From JAXGZG01 sp050952065 (lineage in GTDB: Bacteria; Bacillota; Sulfobacillia; Fermentithermobacillales; Fermentithermobacillaceae), in NCBI GenBank assembly GCA_050952065.1, contig JBMNKF010000002.1, forward strand, positions 124,001 to 188,000: a DNA stretch of 64,000 nt, given 5' to 3'. The notes below the pieces were generated by a model. It ran no database searches. It was not told where the DNA came from and saw only the letters and a program-made list of their open reading frames with translations. Both the position numbers and the translations under genes were made by a program. Position 1 is the first letter of the stretch. Each line of letters begins with the position of its first letter. Positions 16,806 through 24,862 of this stretch are shown piece by piece.

Positions 16806-18320
16806 GGCGAGAAGCCATGAATCCCGAAGTGTTAAGTTTGCAGGCCAAACACAAAGGGGGCTTCTCGCAGTGCAAGAACTTCGACAGACATTAGGGATTT
16901 CCTTCAAGGATTTAGAGTTGGGCGTATTCCAAAAAATGCAGGAGACGTTTTGCGAGGTAATATGCCAAGTTCTAGCGGAGTTGGATGAAGCGATATTTGA
17001 GAACAGGGAAAAGGGGCGTTACGAGGTCAAGGATATTCGTTCTGGGTGTGTGGCGACGCTGATGGGTGACGTTAGATACCGACGGCGGTACTATCTGGAC
17101 AAAGAGAAGGGGAAATACGTTTGCCTTCTTGATGAGGCTTTGGGCATTGAAGTAGGCAGGGTAAGCCCCGGTCTTGCCCTTGCGGCTGCGATGCAGGCGG
17201 TGTTGGGGCCTTCTTACCGTGCGGCCAAGGAAAGCCTTAAGCGCCTTTACGGCCACCAGGTGGTCAGTCATGAAGCAATAAGGCAGCTAATCCTGCGTTT
17301 GGGCGAATTGATAGACAAAGAGGAGGAAGAGAAGCGCGAAAAGGCCCAAGGGACAAAGAAAGTCCCAGTTCTTTTTGTTGAAGCCGACGGTTACTGGTGT
17401 TCAATGCAAAGGGAGAGGAAGAAAAGCAGGGAAACGAAGATGGTGGTCAGCCACGAAGGATGGCGGGCCAGAGCTCCTGGCAGCAATGAATATGAGTTGT
17501 TGAACAAAACCCACTATCTTGACCTAGATTCCAAAGATTTCTGGGAAGAGGCAAGTCGTCACCTTTACAGCCGTTATGACATAGACGAGAACGTCATGGT
17601 GGTGATTAACGGCGATAGGGCGAGTTGGATTAGAGCAGGCGTCGATTATTTCCCCAAAGCCATTTATCAGGTGGATCGCTTCCATGTTAAGCGTGATCTC
17701 AGACGGCTTTTGTGCGAGACCGGCGAACTTGGCGTGTGCCTCGGGGCGTTCGATAGAAACGACATTGATGCCCTGCTTAGAGGACTTGCAGGCGCCAGGA
17801 GGAAGATGGAGGGCAATATCGACGACTTAGCGCGGCTAGCTGCAATAGACGATTTGGCAGGGAGTATCAAAAAGATGCCGGAAGCCTACATAGATTACAG
17901 GGTCAGACTCAAAGGGCTTGGTTACGACACAAACGAGATGCGCGGGATGGGCTCGGCCGAATCGAACGTGGACAAGTTTTCTAACAGGCTCAAGAAACGA
18001 GGTCAGAGTTGGGGCGTGGCGGGGCTTAAGGCGATGACCTGTTCGTTAATCAAGTACTTCGAGGGCAAACTTGACCGGTATTCCCAACACGTGAGCAGGG
18101 TGCACGAATTACTGGACAGCACTAAGATCACTAAGAAGGCTTCAGCTGTGGCCCACCAAGTTGCAGAAGGGATAACGGGTGTCACCAAGGCAAAGACCCC
18201 GGTTATGCAGGCCGGCACAACGGCTTCCGGGGGACTGTCCCGCCTGTTCAACAACATTGCGAATCAAGGGATTCCGGTGACCTAAATTTTCCAAGTGCTT
18301 AGGGAACGTGGCTTCTCACC
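16806..18320 (+). mobile_element. Insertion sequence, ISLre2-like, with imperfect terminal inverted repeats
   Basis: A single transposase gene is flanked by GGCGAGAAGCCATG at 16806-16819 and, inverted, by CGTGGCTTCTCACC at 18307-18320. The similarity extends inward for about 28 bp with a few mismatches. The length of about 1.5 kb fits the family. No clear target-site duplication is seen at these borders, so the exact ends are uncertain by some bases. It lies between galK and the T-box promoter of module copy B and disrupts no obvious gene. Confidence 0.8.
16870..18285 (+). CDS. ISLre2 family transposase (UPF0236)
   Basis: A 471-residue intact transposase. The N-terminal half has the cysteine-bearing region typical of UPF0236 (DVRYRRRYYLDKEKGKYVCLLDE). 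The catalytic part shows VEADGYWC, then INGDRASWIRAG and YQVDRFHVKRDL, the acidic clusters of the DDE-like core of this family. GTG start with GGGGG upstream. The initiation region can pair with the left inverted repeat (see findings). The frame is complete, so the element may still be active. Confidence 0.9.
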   Translation: MQELRQTLGISFKDLELGVFQKMQETFCEVICQVLAELDEAIFENREKGRYEVKDIRSGCVATLMGDVRYRRRYYLDKEKGKYVCLLDEALGIEVGRVSPGLALAAAMQAVLGPSYRAAKESLKRLYGHQVVSHEAIRQLILRLGELIDKEEEEKREKAQGTKKVPVLFVEADGYWCSMQRERKKSRETKMVVSHEGWRARAPGSNEYELLNKTHYLDLDSKDFWEEASRHLYSRYDIDENVMVVINGDRASWIRAGVDYFPKAIYQVDRFHVKRDLRRLLCETGELGVCLGAFDRNDIDALLRGLAGARRKMEGNIDDLARLAAIDDLAGSIKKMPEAYIDYRVRLKGLGYDTNEMRGMGSAESNVDKFSNRLKKRGQSWGVAGLKAMTCSLIKYFEGKLDRYSQHVSRVHELLDSTKITKKASAVAHQVAEGITGVTKAKTPVMQAGTTASGGLSRLFNNIANQGIPVT

Positions 18321-18356
18321 CACATCTACTTGACAGACTCTTTCTTAGGAACCATG

Positions 18357-18386
18357 TTGACCTTCGTGATGCTCTCGTGATATATA
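18357..18386 (+). promoter_or_regulatory. Candidate promoter of the T-box leader
   Basis: TTGACC (18357-18362), an 18-nt spacer and TATATA (18381-18386) predict a start near 18393, just ahead of the T-box stem I. It sits 37 bp outside the right end of the insertion sequence. Confidence 0.55.
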
Positions 18387-18392
18387 CACTTC

Positions 18393-18700
18393 CAACATAC
18401 GAATACGGGCCATGACGAGGAGAAGTAACCTGCGGTACACGTGAAGAGAGCCTGGGGTTGGTGCGACCGGGACGGAGGAGCAGGCGAAATACACCTCGGA
18501 GCCACCGGTTGAAATCGCGTGACGGGCAGGACAGGTGTCCCGTACAAGAGCGAGAGTAGACTCAGGCGGACCTTCCACCGTTAACAGGAAGGAAGCATCG
18601 GACCTCTACCGGGGAACTGTGCTTTACAGAGTGGGTTACGACCAATTAGGGTGGTACCACGGGCAGACATCCCGTCCCTTACAGGACGGGTTTTTGTTTT
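18393..18700 (+). promoter_or_regulatory. T-box riboswitch leader (tRNA-sensing transcription attenuator)
   Basis: The canonical T-box element AGGGTGGTACCACGGG lies at 18648-18663. It is followed at once by an intrinsic terminator, CCCGTCC-CTTACA-GGACGGG plus TTTTTGTTTT (18671-18700). Upstream are the stem I marks: an AGTAA segment (18424-18428), AGAGAGCC (18446-18453), GGTTGGTGCGACC distal loop (18456-18468) and CGGAGCC before GGTTGAAATCGC (18508-18519). The specifier there reads AUC (Ile, followed by a purine) or, one base on, UCG (Ser); I cannot decide without a fold. Uncharged tRNA would favour the antiterminator and expression of the P1 gene at 18776. Confidence 0.9.
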
Positions 18701-18775
18701 CCCAAGACTCCACAGGAAAGAGCCCAAAACGCCAGTTCAGGTAGACCGAAACACACAAAATAGGAGGAAAGCTCG

Positions 18776-19510
18776 ATGGATGACAGGCTCTTTTCCATGT
18801 GTTTTCTTGCAGCATTTCTTCTGGCAAGCCTTCTGGCCATGAAGAGAGTAGAGCGGGGGCGAGACATCCCCATTAGGCGTCTAGAAGGGCTTGACGCCAT
18901 ACAGGAGGCAATAGGAAGAGCTACCGAGATGGGAAGCGCCTCCTTGTTCATAATTCCCGGCGGGCCTTTCGACGCCCAAGCCTTTGCGGCCTTTGACATC
19001 TTGGGTTACGTAGCCCAAGAAACGGCCAAGTACCACACCAAGTTAGTGGTCGTAAACGCCCTGCCGGAAGCCCATGCCATCTCCCAAGAGATCGTTCGTC
19101 AGGCTTACAAATCTTTGGGCAAAGATGATTCATTGGACAACGTATCTCTCAGGTTTCTTTCAACGGGATTTACGGCCGGGGTGCTCGGGGTCTACGAGAG
19201 AGATAGGATAGGGGCCAACTTTCTTTTCGGTTCGTTCTACTTCGAGAGTCTTACCTTGGCTGAAGCCGGCCAGAGGACCGGCGCAATTCAAGTGTCTGGT
19301 ACAGCCAACACCCATCAACTCCCGTTCTTGGTGGCAGCTTGCGACTACTCCCTGATCGGGGAGGAGATATATGCTGCCGGAACCTATCTGTCGCGCAATC
19401 CTGCGCAGATAGGAAGTCTAGTGGCTCAGGAGATAGGCAAGTACGTCGGGATCTTGGTGATTTCGGCTCTGAGCATATGGCGCACGGTCCTAGTTCTAGC
19501 AGGTCGATAG
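18776..19510 (+). CDS. Membrane module copy B, orphan protein P1 (T-box controlled)
   Basis: 244 residues, full length and intact. N-terminal helix, basic stretch (AMKRVERGRDIPIRR), a cytoplasmic-type domain with GLDAIQEAIGRATEMG and GTANTHQLPFLVAACDY, then LIGEEIYAAGTYLSRN and a C-terminal helix. It looks closer to copy A than to copy C. ATG 18776 follows TAGGAGGAAAG at 6-8 nt. It is the first gene after the T-box terminator, so its expression should respond to charging of one tRNA. Its former partners P2-P4 survive only as a scar directly downstream. Function unknown; the T-box suggests an amino-acid-linked role. Confidence 0.87.
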   Translation: MDDRLFSMCFLAAFLLASLLAMKRVERGRDIPIRRLEGLDAIQEAIGRATEMGSASLFIIPGGPFDAQAFAAFDILGYVAQETAKYHTKLVVVNALPEAHAISQEIVRQAYKSLGKDDSLDNVSLRFLSTGFTAGVLGVYERDRIGANFLFGSFYFESLTLAEAGQRTGAIQVSGTANTHQLPFLVAACDYSLIGEEIYAAGTYLSRNPAQIGSLVAQEIGKYVGILVISALSIWRTVLVLAGR

Positions 19511-19522
19511 GGGGGATCGGAG

Positions 19523-19841
19523 ATGAAGAGAACAGTGCCTTTGGCAGTTGGTTTCGTATCGGGGCTCTTAGTGATCCTGAGGTATAGACAACATCGTGAT
19601 GGTACTGGGCGCGGTTTCCACTTTGGCTTTCTTTCTGTTTATCCCTCTCAAGAAACAGAGCGGGCCTCGCTCCGCGGTGTCGAACTCAGGGTTGTTCCCT
19701 GCACTTAGTCTCCTGGGCCGCGCTACCATGATGGTAGCTTTCGGCTCATCGTTTGGCTTCGTAGTCATGGCCCGTCTTTCCTATTTGATCGGCAGGTTGC
19801 AGTTTCTCTTCACCAGGTGCATTCCCCTCATACCGCAGTAG
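19523..19841 (+). pseudogene. Deletion scar of module copy B: 5' end of P2 joined out of frame to 3' end of P4
   Basis: ATG 19523 starts a P2-like N-terminus (MKRTVPLAVGFVSGLLVIL) that loses similarity at about 19580. From about 19581, in another frame, the sequence encodes a P4-like C-terminus: IDNIVMVLGAVSTLAFFLF, then GRATMMVAFGSSFGFVVMAR, up to a TAG at 19839-19841. The middle of P2, all of P3 and the first half of P4 are missing. By comparison with copy A that is about 1.75 kb. The reading frame is broken at the join, so no product is expected beyond a short P2 peptide. Confidence 0.8.
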
Positions 19842-19857
19842 AGGACATAAACATGGA

Positions 19858-19883
19858 GGGACCCCTTCTTCGGAAGGGGTCCC
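19858..19883. terminator. Hairpin terminator with UUCG loop between copies B and C
   Basis: GGGACCCCTTC, a TTCG tetraloop and GAAGGGGTCCC form an 11-bp stem between convergent copy B (plus) and copy C (minus). The flanks are only modestly T-rich (CGATTCTTCC on the plus side). Confidence 0.65.
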
Positions 19884-19924
19884 CGATTCTTCCCTGTCTT
19901 ATCTGTTGAACTCTGAGACAGTCC

Positions 19925-20545
19925 TTACTTTGCCACCTCAAGGAAGTCAATCAGAAGGAACTGCATACGCCCTAAGAACAGCGAGACTCTTGCCATGACG
20001 GTGGTGCCGAAGGCTGCTCCGAATGCAAGCATCATGGTGTAGCGTCCGATCCTAGAGCTTACTCCCGCAAGACCTTTAGGTTCCACTGTGAACAGGAAGA
20101 AAGACAAAGTGGTAAAAACGCCGATCAGCAGTAGTGCCGCATTTATGGCTGTTGACGTCTTGGCTCCTTCAGCGAGAGGCATGATAGTGGCGGCAACCTG
20201 GTCCAAGAGCATAGGCTTCCAGGTCTTAGTCAAGACAACTCCGGCTCCAACTCCCATCGTGAAAGCCACCGGGTATCGCGATAGCCACTGGTACTTAGGA
20301 GATAGTCTCGTGTACATGAGGATGCCCAGTAACGCCGGGATGACGAAATACCATTTGCCGTTTTGCAGGATATCCACTTGTATCGTCGGTTTGATGTAGT
20401 TACCGAAGGTCTGGGCCACAAAATAGCCCGCAGACGAACCTACAAATAGGTGTTCAGCCCAGTAATAAGCTTCATTCTGTTTGAAAATGACGCTGAGAAG
20501 AGCAAGCGTCAGAGCTGCGGCTACCCAGTTGGCTATGCTAGACAT
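19925..20545 (-). CDS. Membrane module copy C, protein P4 (about six-helix membrane protein)
   Basis: 206 residues, paralogue of 8169-8810. Conserved features: KQNEAYYWAEHLFVG after helix 1, LLGILMYTRLSPKYQWLSRYP before helix 4, and LAFGAAFGTTVMARVSLFLGR in helix 6. It overlaps the P3 gene by 8 nt exactly as in copy A, which indicates that the coupling is a fixed property of the module. Last gene of its operon; no peptidase follows, unlike copy A. Function unknown. Confidence 0.85.
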   Translation of the reverse strand: MSSIANWVAAALTLALLSVIFKQNEAYYWAEHLFVGSSAGYFVAQTFGNYIKPTIQVDILQNGKWYFVIPALLGILMYTRLSPKYQWLSRYPVAFTMGVGAGVVLTKTWKPMLLDQVAATIMPLAEGAKTSTAINAALLLIGVFTTLSFFLFTVEPKGLAGVSSRIGRYTMMLAFGAAFGTTVMARVSLFLGRMQFLLIDFLEVAK

Positions 20546-21380
20546 TCCTGTTGCCTCCCTTCTTGGACTTTTCCAGGAAGTACTGCACGTTTCCGACTAT
20601 CACGAAAGCGATTATCAGAAGGTGGGTAAGGCTCTGAGCGTCCATGCCTGCCGCTGCAGTACCCGGTTTCTGTATCAATTGCTCATACTCGGCCGCGCCA
20701 CGCATCCCTTGCAATAGCCCCGTCAACTGACCTGCCTGGTAGAGAGGGATGCTCTCTGGGATACTCACTGCGAAGCATGCGCCGGTGACAGGAATGCCTA
20801 TTGGGGTGCCTATCATCTTTACGTAAGACGAAAGACCTTCGTTCAGGGAACCCATAGAGCAGGCTATAGCTACGTCCTTCAAGGACTTGACTTCCTGCAT
20901 CAGGGGCAATGTGTCTAGAGGAGTGCCTTGGTAGTCAACACCGCCGGCGGCATCACTGATACTGACCGTCAAAGCCTGCAAAAACACCGTGGTTCCCGGC
21001 TTGTACCCGATGTTGACCCAGTCAACGCCGTATTGCTTGTCTGGAAACTCTTCGCGGATCATCCCGATGACCTTGTCCATTAGGGCACCGGACTCAGCCG
21101 TAATACCTGCACCCACGACCTTGATATCGCGACTAAAGAAGTGACGCATTAGAGCGACGGCGTTAGGCTCGATCTCTGCCATGGAAGACGCTTGATAGTC
21201 AAAACCCATATATACCGCTTTGCCTGCGGGAATTGTCTCGATGAAGTCGTATAATGCCCTAGTCTCCTTACTCACCTCAATCGGCAGACCTATAGGAGAG
21301 ATGATGGCGTAACTCACGCAGGCGATTATCAGGACATACAAGATGCGGTCCATGTTACGGTTAAGCCAAGATGAGTTCAC
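20538..21380 (-). CDS. Membrane module copy C, protein P3 (helix, extracytoplasmic domain, helix)
   Basis: 280 residues, paralogue of 8803-9639. The N-terminal basic patch (NRNMDR) precedes helix 1 and the C-terminal tail after helix 2 is basic (EKSKKGGNRN), so the central domain should face outward. Shared blocks: SPIGLPIEVS, QYGVDWVNIGYKPGT, GQLTGLLQGMRGAAEYE and the MDAQSLTH element before helix 2. No cysteine pairs or catalytic motif stand out. The spacing to P2 is 14 bp. Confidence 0.83.
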   Translation of the reverse strand: MNSSWLNRNMDRILYVLIIACVSYAIISPIGLPIEVSKETRALYDFIETIPAGKAVYMGFDYQASSMAEIEPNAVALMRHFFSRDIKVVGAGITAESGALMDKVIGMIREEFPDKQYGVDWVNIGYKPGTTVFLQALTVSISDAAGGVDYQGTPLDTLPLMQEVKSLKDVAIACSMGSLNEGLSSYVKMIGTPIGIPVTGACFAVSIPESIPLYQAGQLTGLLQGMRGAAEYEQLIQKPGTAAAGMDAQSLTHLLIIAFVIVGNVQYFLEKSKKGGNRNV

Positions 21381-21394
21381 GTTTCACACCTCCT

Positions 21395-22012
21395 TTAATT
21401 GGTACCCAGATGCCGCCGCTCGATCCCGACCATGATCCGAAACGCCTGTGCGACGGCACCGAGACTAGCCCCAAGGGTAATGCCTCTCATGCCTGCAGCG
21501 TTGGGGATGTCTAGGATCCAAGACGACATCACCGGGATGCGCGAAGAAATCGTTGCGCCAATGGGAGCCTGTCCCAACATGACGATTATCCCGGCTACCA
21601 GCAAAAGCAAAGCTTCGATGTTTCTCGCACGAAATGCTCTGAAGGAGGCCGAGCCGATGTAGAATACCAGTATTGCGTACATGGTGCCATCCAAAGGCGT
21701 TATGATGTTCTGGTAGATCCACGTAAGCTCGGGCCCGCTGTGGCCAAGGAACACGCCTACCAGGATGGTAACATACATGGCACAAAGCAAGATGAGGCTT
21801 CTTGGCCAAGAACCTTTCCTAAGCCGCATGCTTTTGACATGGATCCTAGTAAGGTTTGCCACGCCCAGGAAACAGCTGAATCCGGTGATTATTAGGAACC
21901 ATTTGTCTAAGCCTTGCTGTATTGGCTTGGCGGCAGGAACGTTAAAGTAGAACGCCGTGGCGTATATTATGCCTGCAATCAATGTGATTGCCATAGGAAG
22001 TTCGCGTCTCAA
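21395..22012 (-). CDS. Membrane module copy C, protein P2 (about six-helix membrane protein)
   Basis: 205 residues, paralogue of 9640-10272. It has the short basic start MRRELPMA, the central TWIYQNIITPLDGTMYA loop, FYIGSASFRAFRARN, and the terminal MRGITLGASLGA..QAFRIMVGIERR element. A run of hydrophobic helices takes up most of the length. Starts 14 bp after the P1 stop. Function unknown. Confidence 0.83.
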   Translation of the reverse strand: MRRELPMAITLIAGIIYATAFYFNVPAAKPIQQGLDKWFLIITGFSCFLGVANLTRIHVKSMRLRKGSWPRSLILLCAMYVTILVGVFLGHSGPELTWIYQNIITPLDGTMYAILVFYIGSASFRAFRARNIEALLLLVAGIIVMLGQAPIGATISSRIPVMSSWILDIPNAAGMRGITLGASLGAVAQAFRIMVGIERRHLGTN

Positions 22013-22026
22013 CTATATCCCTCCTT

Positions 22027-22803
22027 CTAGAGCTTCAGTAGTCTGACGAGTGCGTCGTTTCGAGCGAAGATCAATCCTCCGCCGGCTATGAGGACTAAGA
22101 TCAAGGCCATTTTCACCCAGTCTGCAGCGACCAGACTTCCTAGGAGTACGGACTCCTGGGTAAGGTAGGCTGATGCGGCGTATATTTCGTCACCGATCAG
22201 GCAGTAATCGCAAGCCGCAACGAAAAACGGGATCTGGTGAGTGTTGGCCGTGCCAGCGATCTGAATAGCGCCGATCTCATACCCGGTCTGTGCGAAGATG
22301 AGCGATTCCGCCCAAAAGGCGCCCACCAGAATGTTACAGGCAACCTGTTCGCGTCTCAGAATGCCCGTCACACCTGTAGCGTACCCGAACTGTTGGTCGC
22401 TCAAGTATCTGACGTTGTCGGGGTTGTACGCATCCGCTTTTTGCTCGAGAACGTACGCGTTCCTAACGATCTCCTCCGTGAGGGATTGGACCATTACCTT
22501 ATTGTTGGTCACTATGAGAGGGACATCCTGCCGAGCTGTCCGGCTCGCCACGTAAGCCAGTATTCCCATGGCGGCCAGAGTCTGGGCTTCGTCAACGTCC
22601 CGGAGACCTGGTCCGAAGTGCACCGGCCGTCCCATTTCAGTGGCTCGTCCAATGGCCTCATCGATGGCGTCCAATCCGCCCACTTTTCTGATGAAGGGAA
22701 TCTTCAGGCCTTGCCTGGCACGGCTGATCGTAATCCACAAAGCGATACAGAAAGCCAACTCGGTGATGAACGTGGTCACATATCCTTCGGCAATGATGTT
22801 CAA
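22027..22803 (-). CDS. Membrane module copy C, protein P1 (helix, cytoplasmic domain, helix)
   Basis: 258 residues, paralogue of 10274-11029 and 18776-19510. N-terminal helix followed by SRARQGLKIPFIRK (basic, so the domain is inside), then GLDAIDEAIGRATEMGRP, then GTANTHQIPFFVAACDY and LIGDEIYAASAYLT, and a C-terminal helix. TTG start 7 nt after AAGGAGGA. No T-box is seen in the 700 bp upstream, so copies B and C are controlled differently. First gene of the four-gene copy C operon. Confidence 0.85.
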   Translation of the reverse strand: MNIIAEGYVTTFITELAFCIALWITISRARQGLKIPFIRKVGGLDAIDEAIGRATEMGRPVHFGPGLRDVDEAQTLAAMGILAYVASRTARQDVPLIVTNNKVMVQSLTEEIVRNAYVLEQKADAYNPDNVRYLSDQQFGYATGVTGILRREQVACNILVGAFWAESLIFAQTGYEIGAIQIAGTANTHQIPFFVAACDYCLIGDEIYAASAYLTQESVLLGSLVAADWVKMALILVLIAGGGLIFARNDALVRLLKL

Positions 22804-22980
22804 CTTGCGGTCCTCCTTTGCCTTGGTCTGTGCCGGCCGATCGCATTGGGCCGACTTCCGGGTACATTATGGGTACGGAGACTCGACTCTTGCTATGAAC
22901 TCCCTGCCCCCTTTCGGTCTCGTATGCAGGTCATCATCGGGATTGATGTAGCCCGAACCCACGTTTGAGATTGTGGTGGC

Positions 22981-23106
22981 TCAATAAGCACCTACCTGGC
23001 GTATATCCCTTAATGCCCACAGAACAACGTAAGTCTTTCGTAAGATCGCGAAGGCTTCTGCGAACAAAATCCCTGCTAGCAGCCCAATTGTGAGCCCCGG
23101 CGCCAT
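22981..23106 (-). CDS. Possible 41-residue small membrane protein
   Basis: ATG 23106 to TGA 22981 encodes MAPGLTIGLLAGILFAEAFA followed by a basic, partly hydrophobic tail (ILRKTYVVLWALRDIRQ). That gives one transmembrane helix with a positive cytoplasmic end. A weak AAGG lies about 10 nt ahead of the start. It lies 178 bp upstream of module copy C in the same direction. No similarity is recognised and chance cannot be excluded in a 126-bp frame. Confidence 0.35.
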   Translation of the reverse strand: MAPGLTIGLLAGILFAEAFAILRKTYVVLWALRDIRQVGAY

Positions 23107-23506
23107 CCGCCTAGAACCTTAGCGCGTATACTACTGGCAGGGCCACCCCAAATCCTTTGGAGGCTAGACACAAAGATACATGTATCGACAACACATGACA
23201 TACCGAGAATGCTGATTGTGAAAGATATTCTCCGGGGGAACGCCACCAGCATTTACCACGTCTAATCTGGACGATCTCACAGAAATTTCGCACTTGTGAT
23301 GAAGTCGCGAGCTATTGCGGCCGGTATTCTAGCCGAGTATGATCACCTAGATGTCGATTATCTGGTGAGCGGACTGGAGCCGGGAAACCCGTAGGGCGCC
23401 ACCGATTGTACTGGTCTTGTGTCGACTGGGGTTCAGGCGGCGCCTCACTGACGGACTCGCTGGGTTGCCATGAAGGATTGCGTCTGATGGGGCAAGGGGT
23501 GCGATC
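23107..23506. other. Long intergenic region ahead of trkA
   Basis: No convincing open frame on either strand. The last 170 bases before trkA are GC-rich with many short complementary stretches (for example GGGAAACCCG near 23380), which suggests a structured leader. I looked for a c-di-AMP (ydaO) riboswitch, often found before potassium genes, and could not match its conserved core. Confidence 0.4.
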
Positions 23507-24853
23507 ATGAGAGCCATAGTAATAGGCGCGGGAAAAGTCGGCTACCACATAGCTCGCCAATTGAGTGGCGAGAACAACGATGTGGTCGTTATAGATAACA
23601 GAGAAGAAGCCCTGGCTCCTACCAGGGAATCGCTGGACGTCATGACCGTCTTGGGAAACGGAGCATCTCCGGCAGTGCTAGAAGAGGCGAATGTAGCCGA
23701 CACAGATATGGTCATTGCTGTAACCACTCAGGACGAGGTGAACATCATCGCCTGTCTGACTGCAAAGCACTACGGAGTGACTACTACCGTTGCACGGGTG
23801 CGAAACGCGGATTACATGCTTTCTGCCCGAGCCTTTATTCACGGGCAAGCCGGGATCGACCTCATCATAAACCCTGAACGATTGGCTGCTTTGGAAATCG
23901 TTAAGCTTCTAAAGACCCCTACGGCCAGCGAGGTTGGGACTTACGCCGGTGGTAGAGTGCAGTTGCTAGGGTTGCGTTGCGACGAGCACGACCAGGCCAT
24001 CTTGAATAAACCCCTGTGGCGCTTGGGTCTCAGAAACATTCTGGTAGTGGCTCTGGTGCGAGGCGACGCTATGCTCATTCCCGACGGCAATACCCAGATC
24101 GAATCAGGAGACTACATCTACGTACTTGGCAGGACCGGAGACTTGGAGCGTTCGGCCTTTATTGCCGGTCGCTCTCATGGCCAGATACAAACTGTGACCA
24201 TTGTGGGCGGAGGAGAGATCGGGCTCAGGATATGCGAGATCTTGTCCGGTTTCAAGGGCCAAGGGCTTACCATCAAACTTGTGGAAAAGGACCGGGAAAG
24301 GGCCGCTTTTCTGGCCGAAATACTCCCTGATGTGCTTGTCTTGCACGGTGATGGGACACAGATCGAGTTTCTTGAGTCCGAACAAGTGGGCGACTCTGAC
24401 GCTCTTGTGGCTGTGTCAGGTCACGAGGAGACGAACCTCTTGATCGCCATGTTGGGGAAAAGGCTAGGGGCTAAGGAAATCATCGTGGAGTTGGGGCGCC
24501 AGGAATACTGGGCTTTAGCCGATACCATCGGAGTTCGCGCCGTAGTGGTCCCCCGGTTGCTGACGGCTAGCACTATACTCAGACTCCTTCGGAAGGATAG
24601 ACTGCTGGACGTGTCTTTCCTTAAGCAGGGCCAAGCCGAGGTTATGGAAGTGGTGATATCAGGCGATGCGCCCATAGCCGGGAAGACCCTGAGAGTCGCC
24701 AGAATGCCCAAGAATTCTCTCGTGGGCACGATCATTCGGGGCAACGAAGTCATAATCCCCCACGGCGGTTCGGAGATACGTGCGAACGATCGGGTAGTCG
24801 TCTTCTCCCAAGTAGAATCCGTGCCTCGAGTCAACGAGATGCTAGGAATGTGA
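23507..24853 (+). CDS. trkA: Trk potassium uptake regulatory subunit TrkA
   Basis: 448-residue cytoplasmic gating subunit with two RCK repeats. Each has an NAD-binding glycine motif: VIGAGKVGYHIA at the N-terminus and IVGGGEIGLRI at about residue 230. Each is followed by an RCK_C ligand domain. It forms a ring under the TrkH pore and opens or closes it in response to nucleotides. ATG 23507 follows CAAGGGG. trkH starts 9 bp downstream, so the pair is an operon. Confidence 0.95.
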   Translation: MRAIVIGAGKVGYHIARQLSGENNDVVVIDNREEALAPTRESLDVMTVLGNGASPAVLEEANVADTDMVIAVTTQDEVNIIACLTAKHYGVTTTVARVRNADYMLSARAFIHGQAGIDLIINPERLAALEIVKLLKTPTASEVGTYAGGRVQLLGLRCDEHDQAILNKPLWRLGLRNILVVALVRGDAMLIPDGNTQIESGDYIYVLGRTGDLERSAFIAGRSHGQIQTVTIVGGGEIGLRICEILSGFKGQGLTIKLVEKDRERAAFLAEILPDVLVLHGDGTQIEFLESEQVGDSDALVAVSGHEETNLLIAMLGKRLGAKEIIVELGRQEYWALADTIGVRAVVVPRLLTASTILRLLRKDRLLDVSFLKQGQAEVMEVVISGDAPIAGKTLRVARMPKNSLVGTIIRGNEVIIPHGGSEIRANDRVVVFSQVESVPRVNEMLGM

Positions 24854-24862
24854 GGGTTACCG

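Noticed and set aside
16870..18285. Inactivated transposase
   Set aside because: The frame is complete with no frameshift or stop and has normal family length.
23300..23506. c-di-AMP (ydaO) riboswitch before trkA
   Set aside because: Short matches such as GGGAAACCC exist, but the conserved core segments could not be lined up in order.
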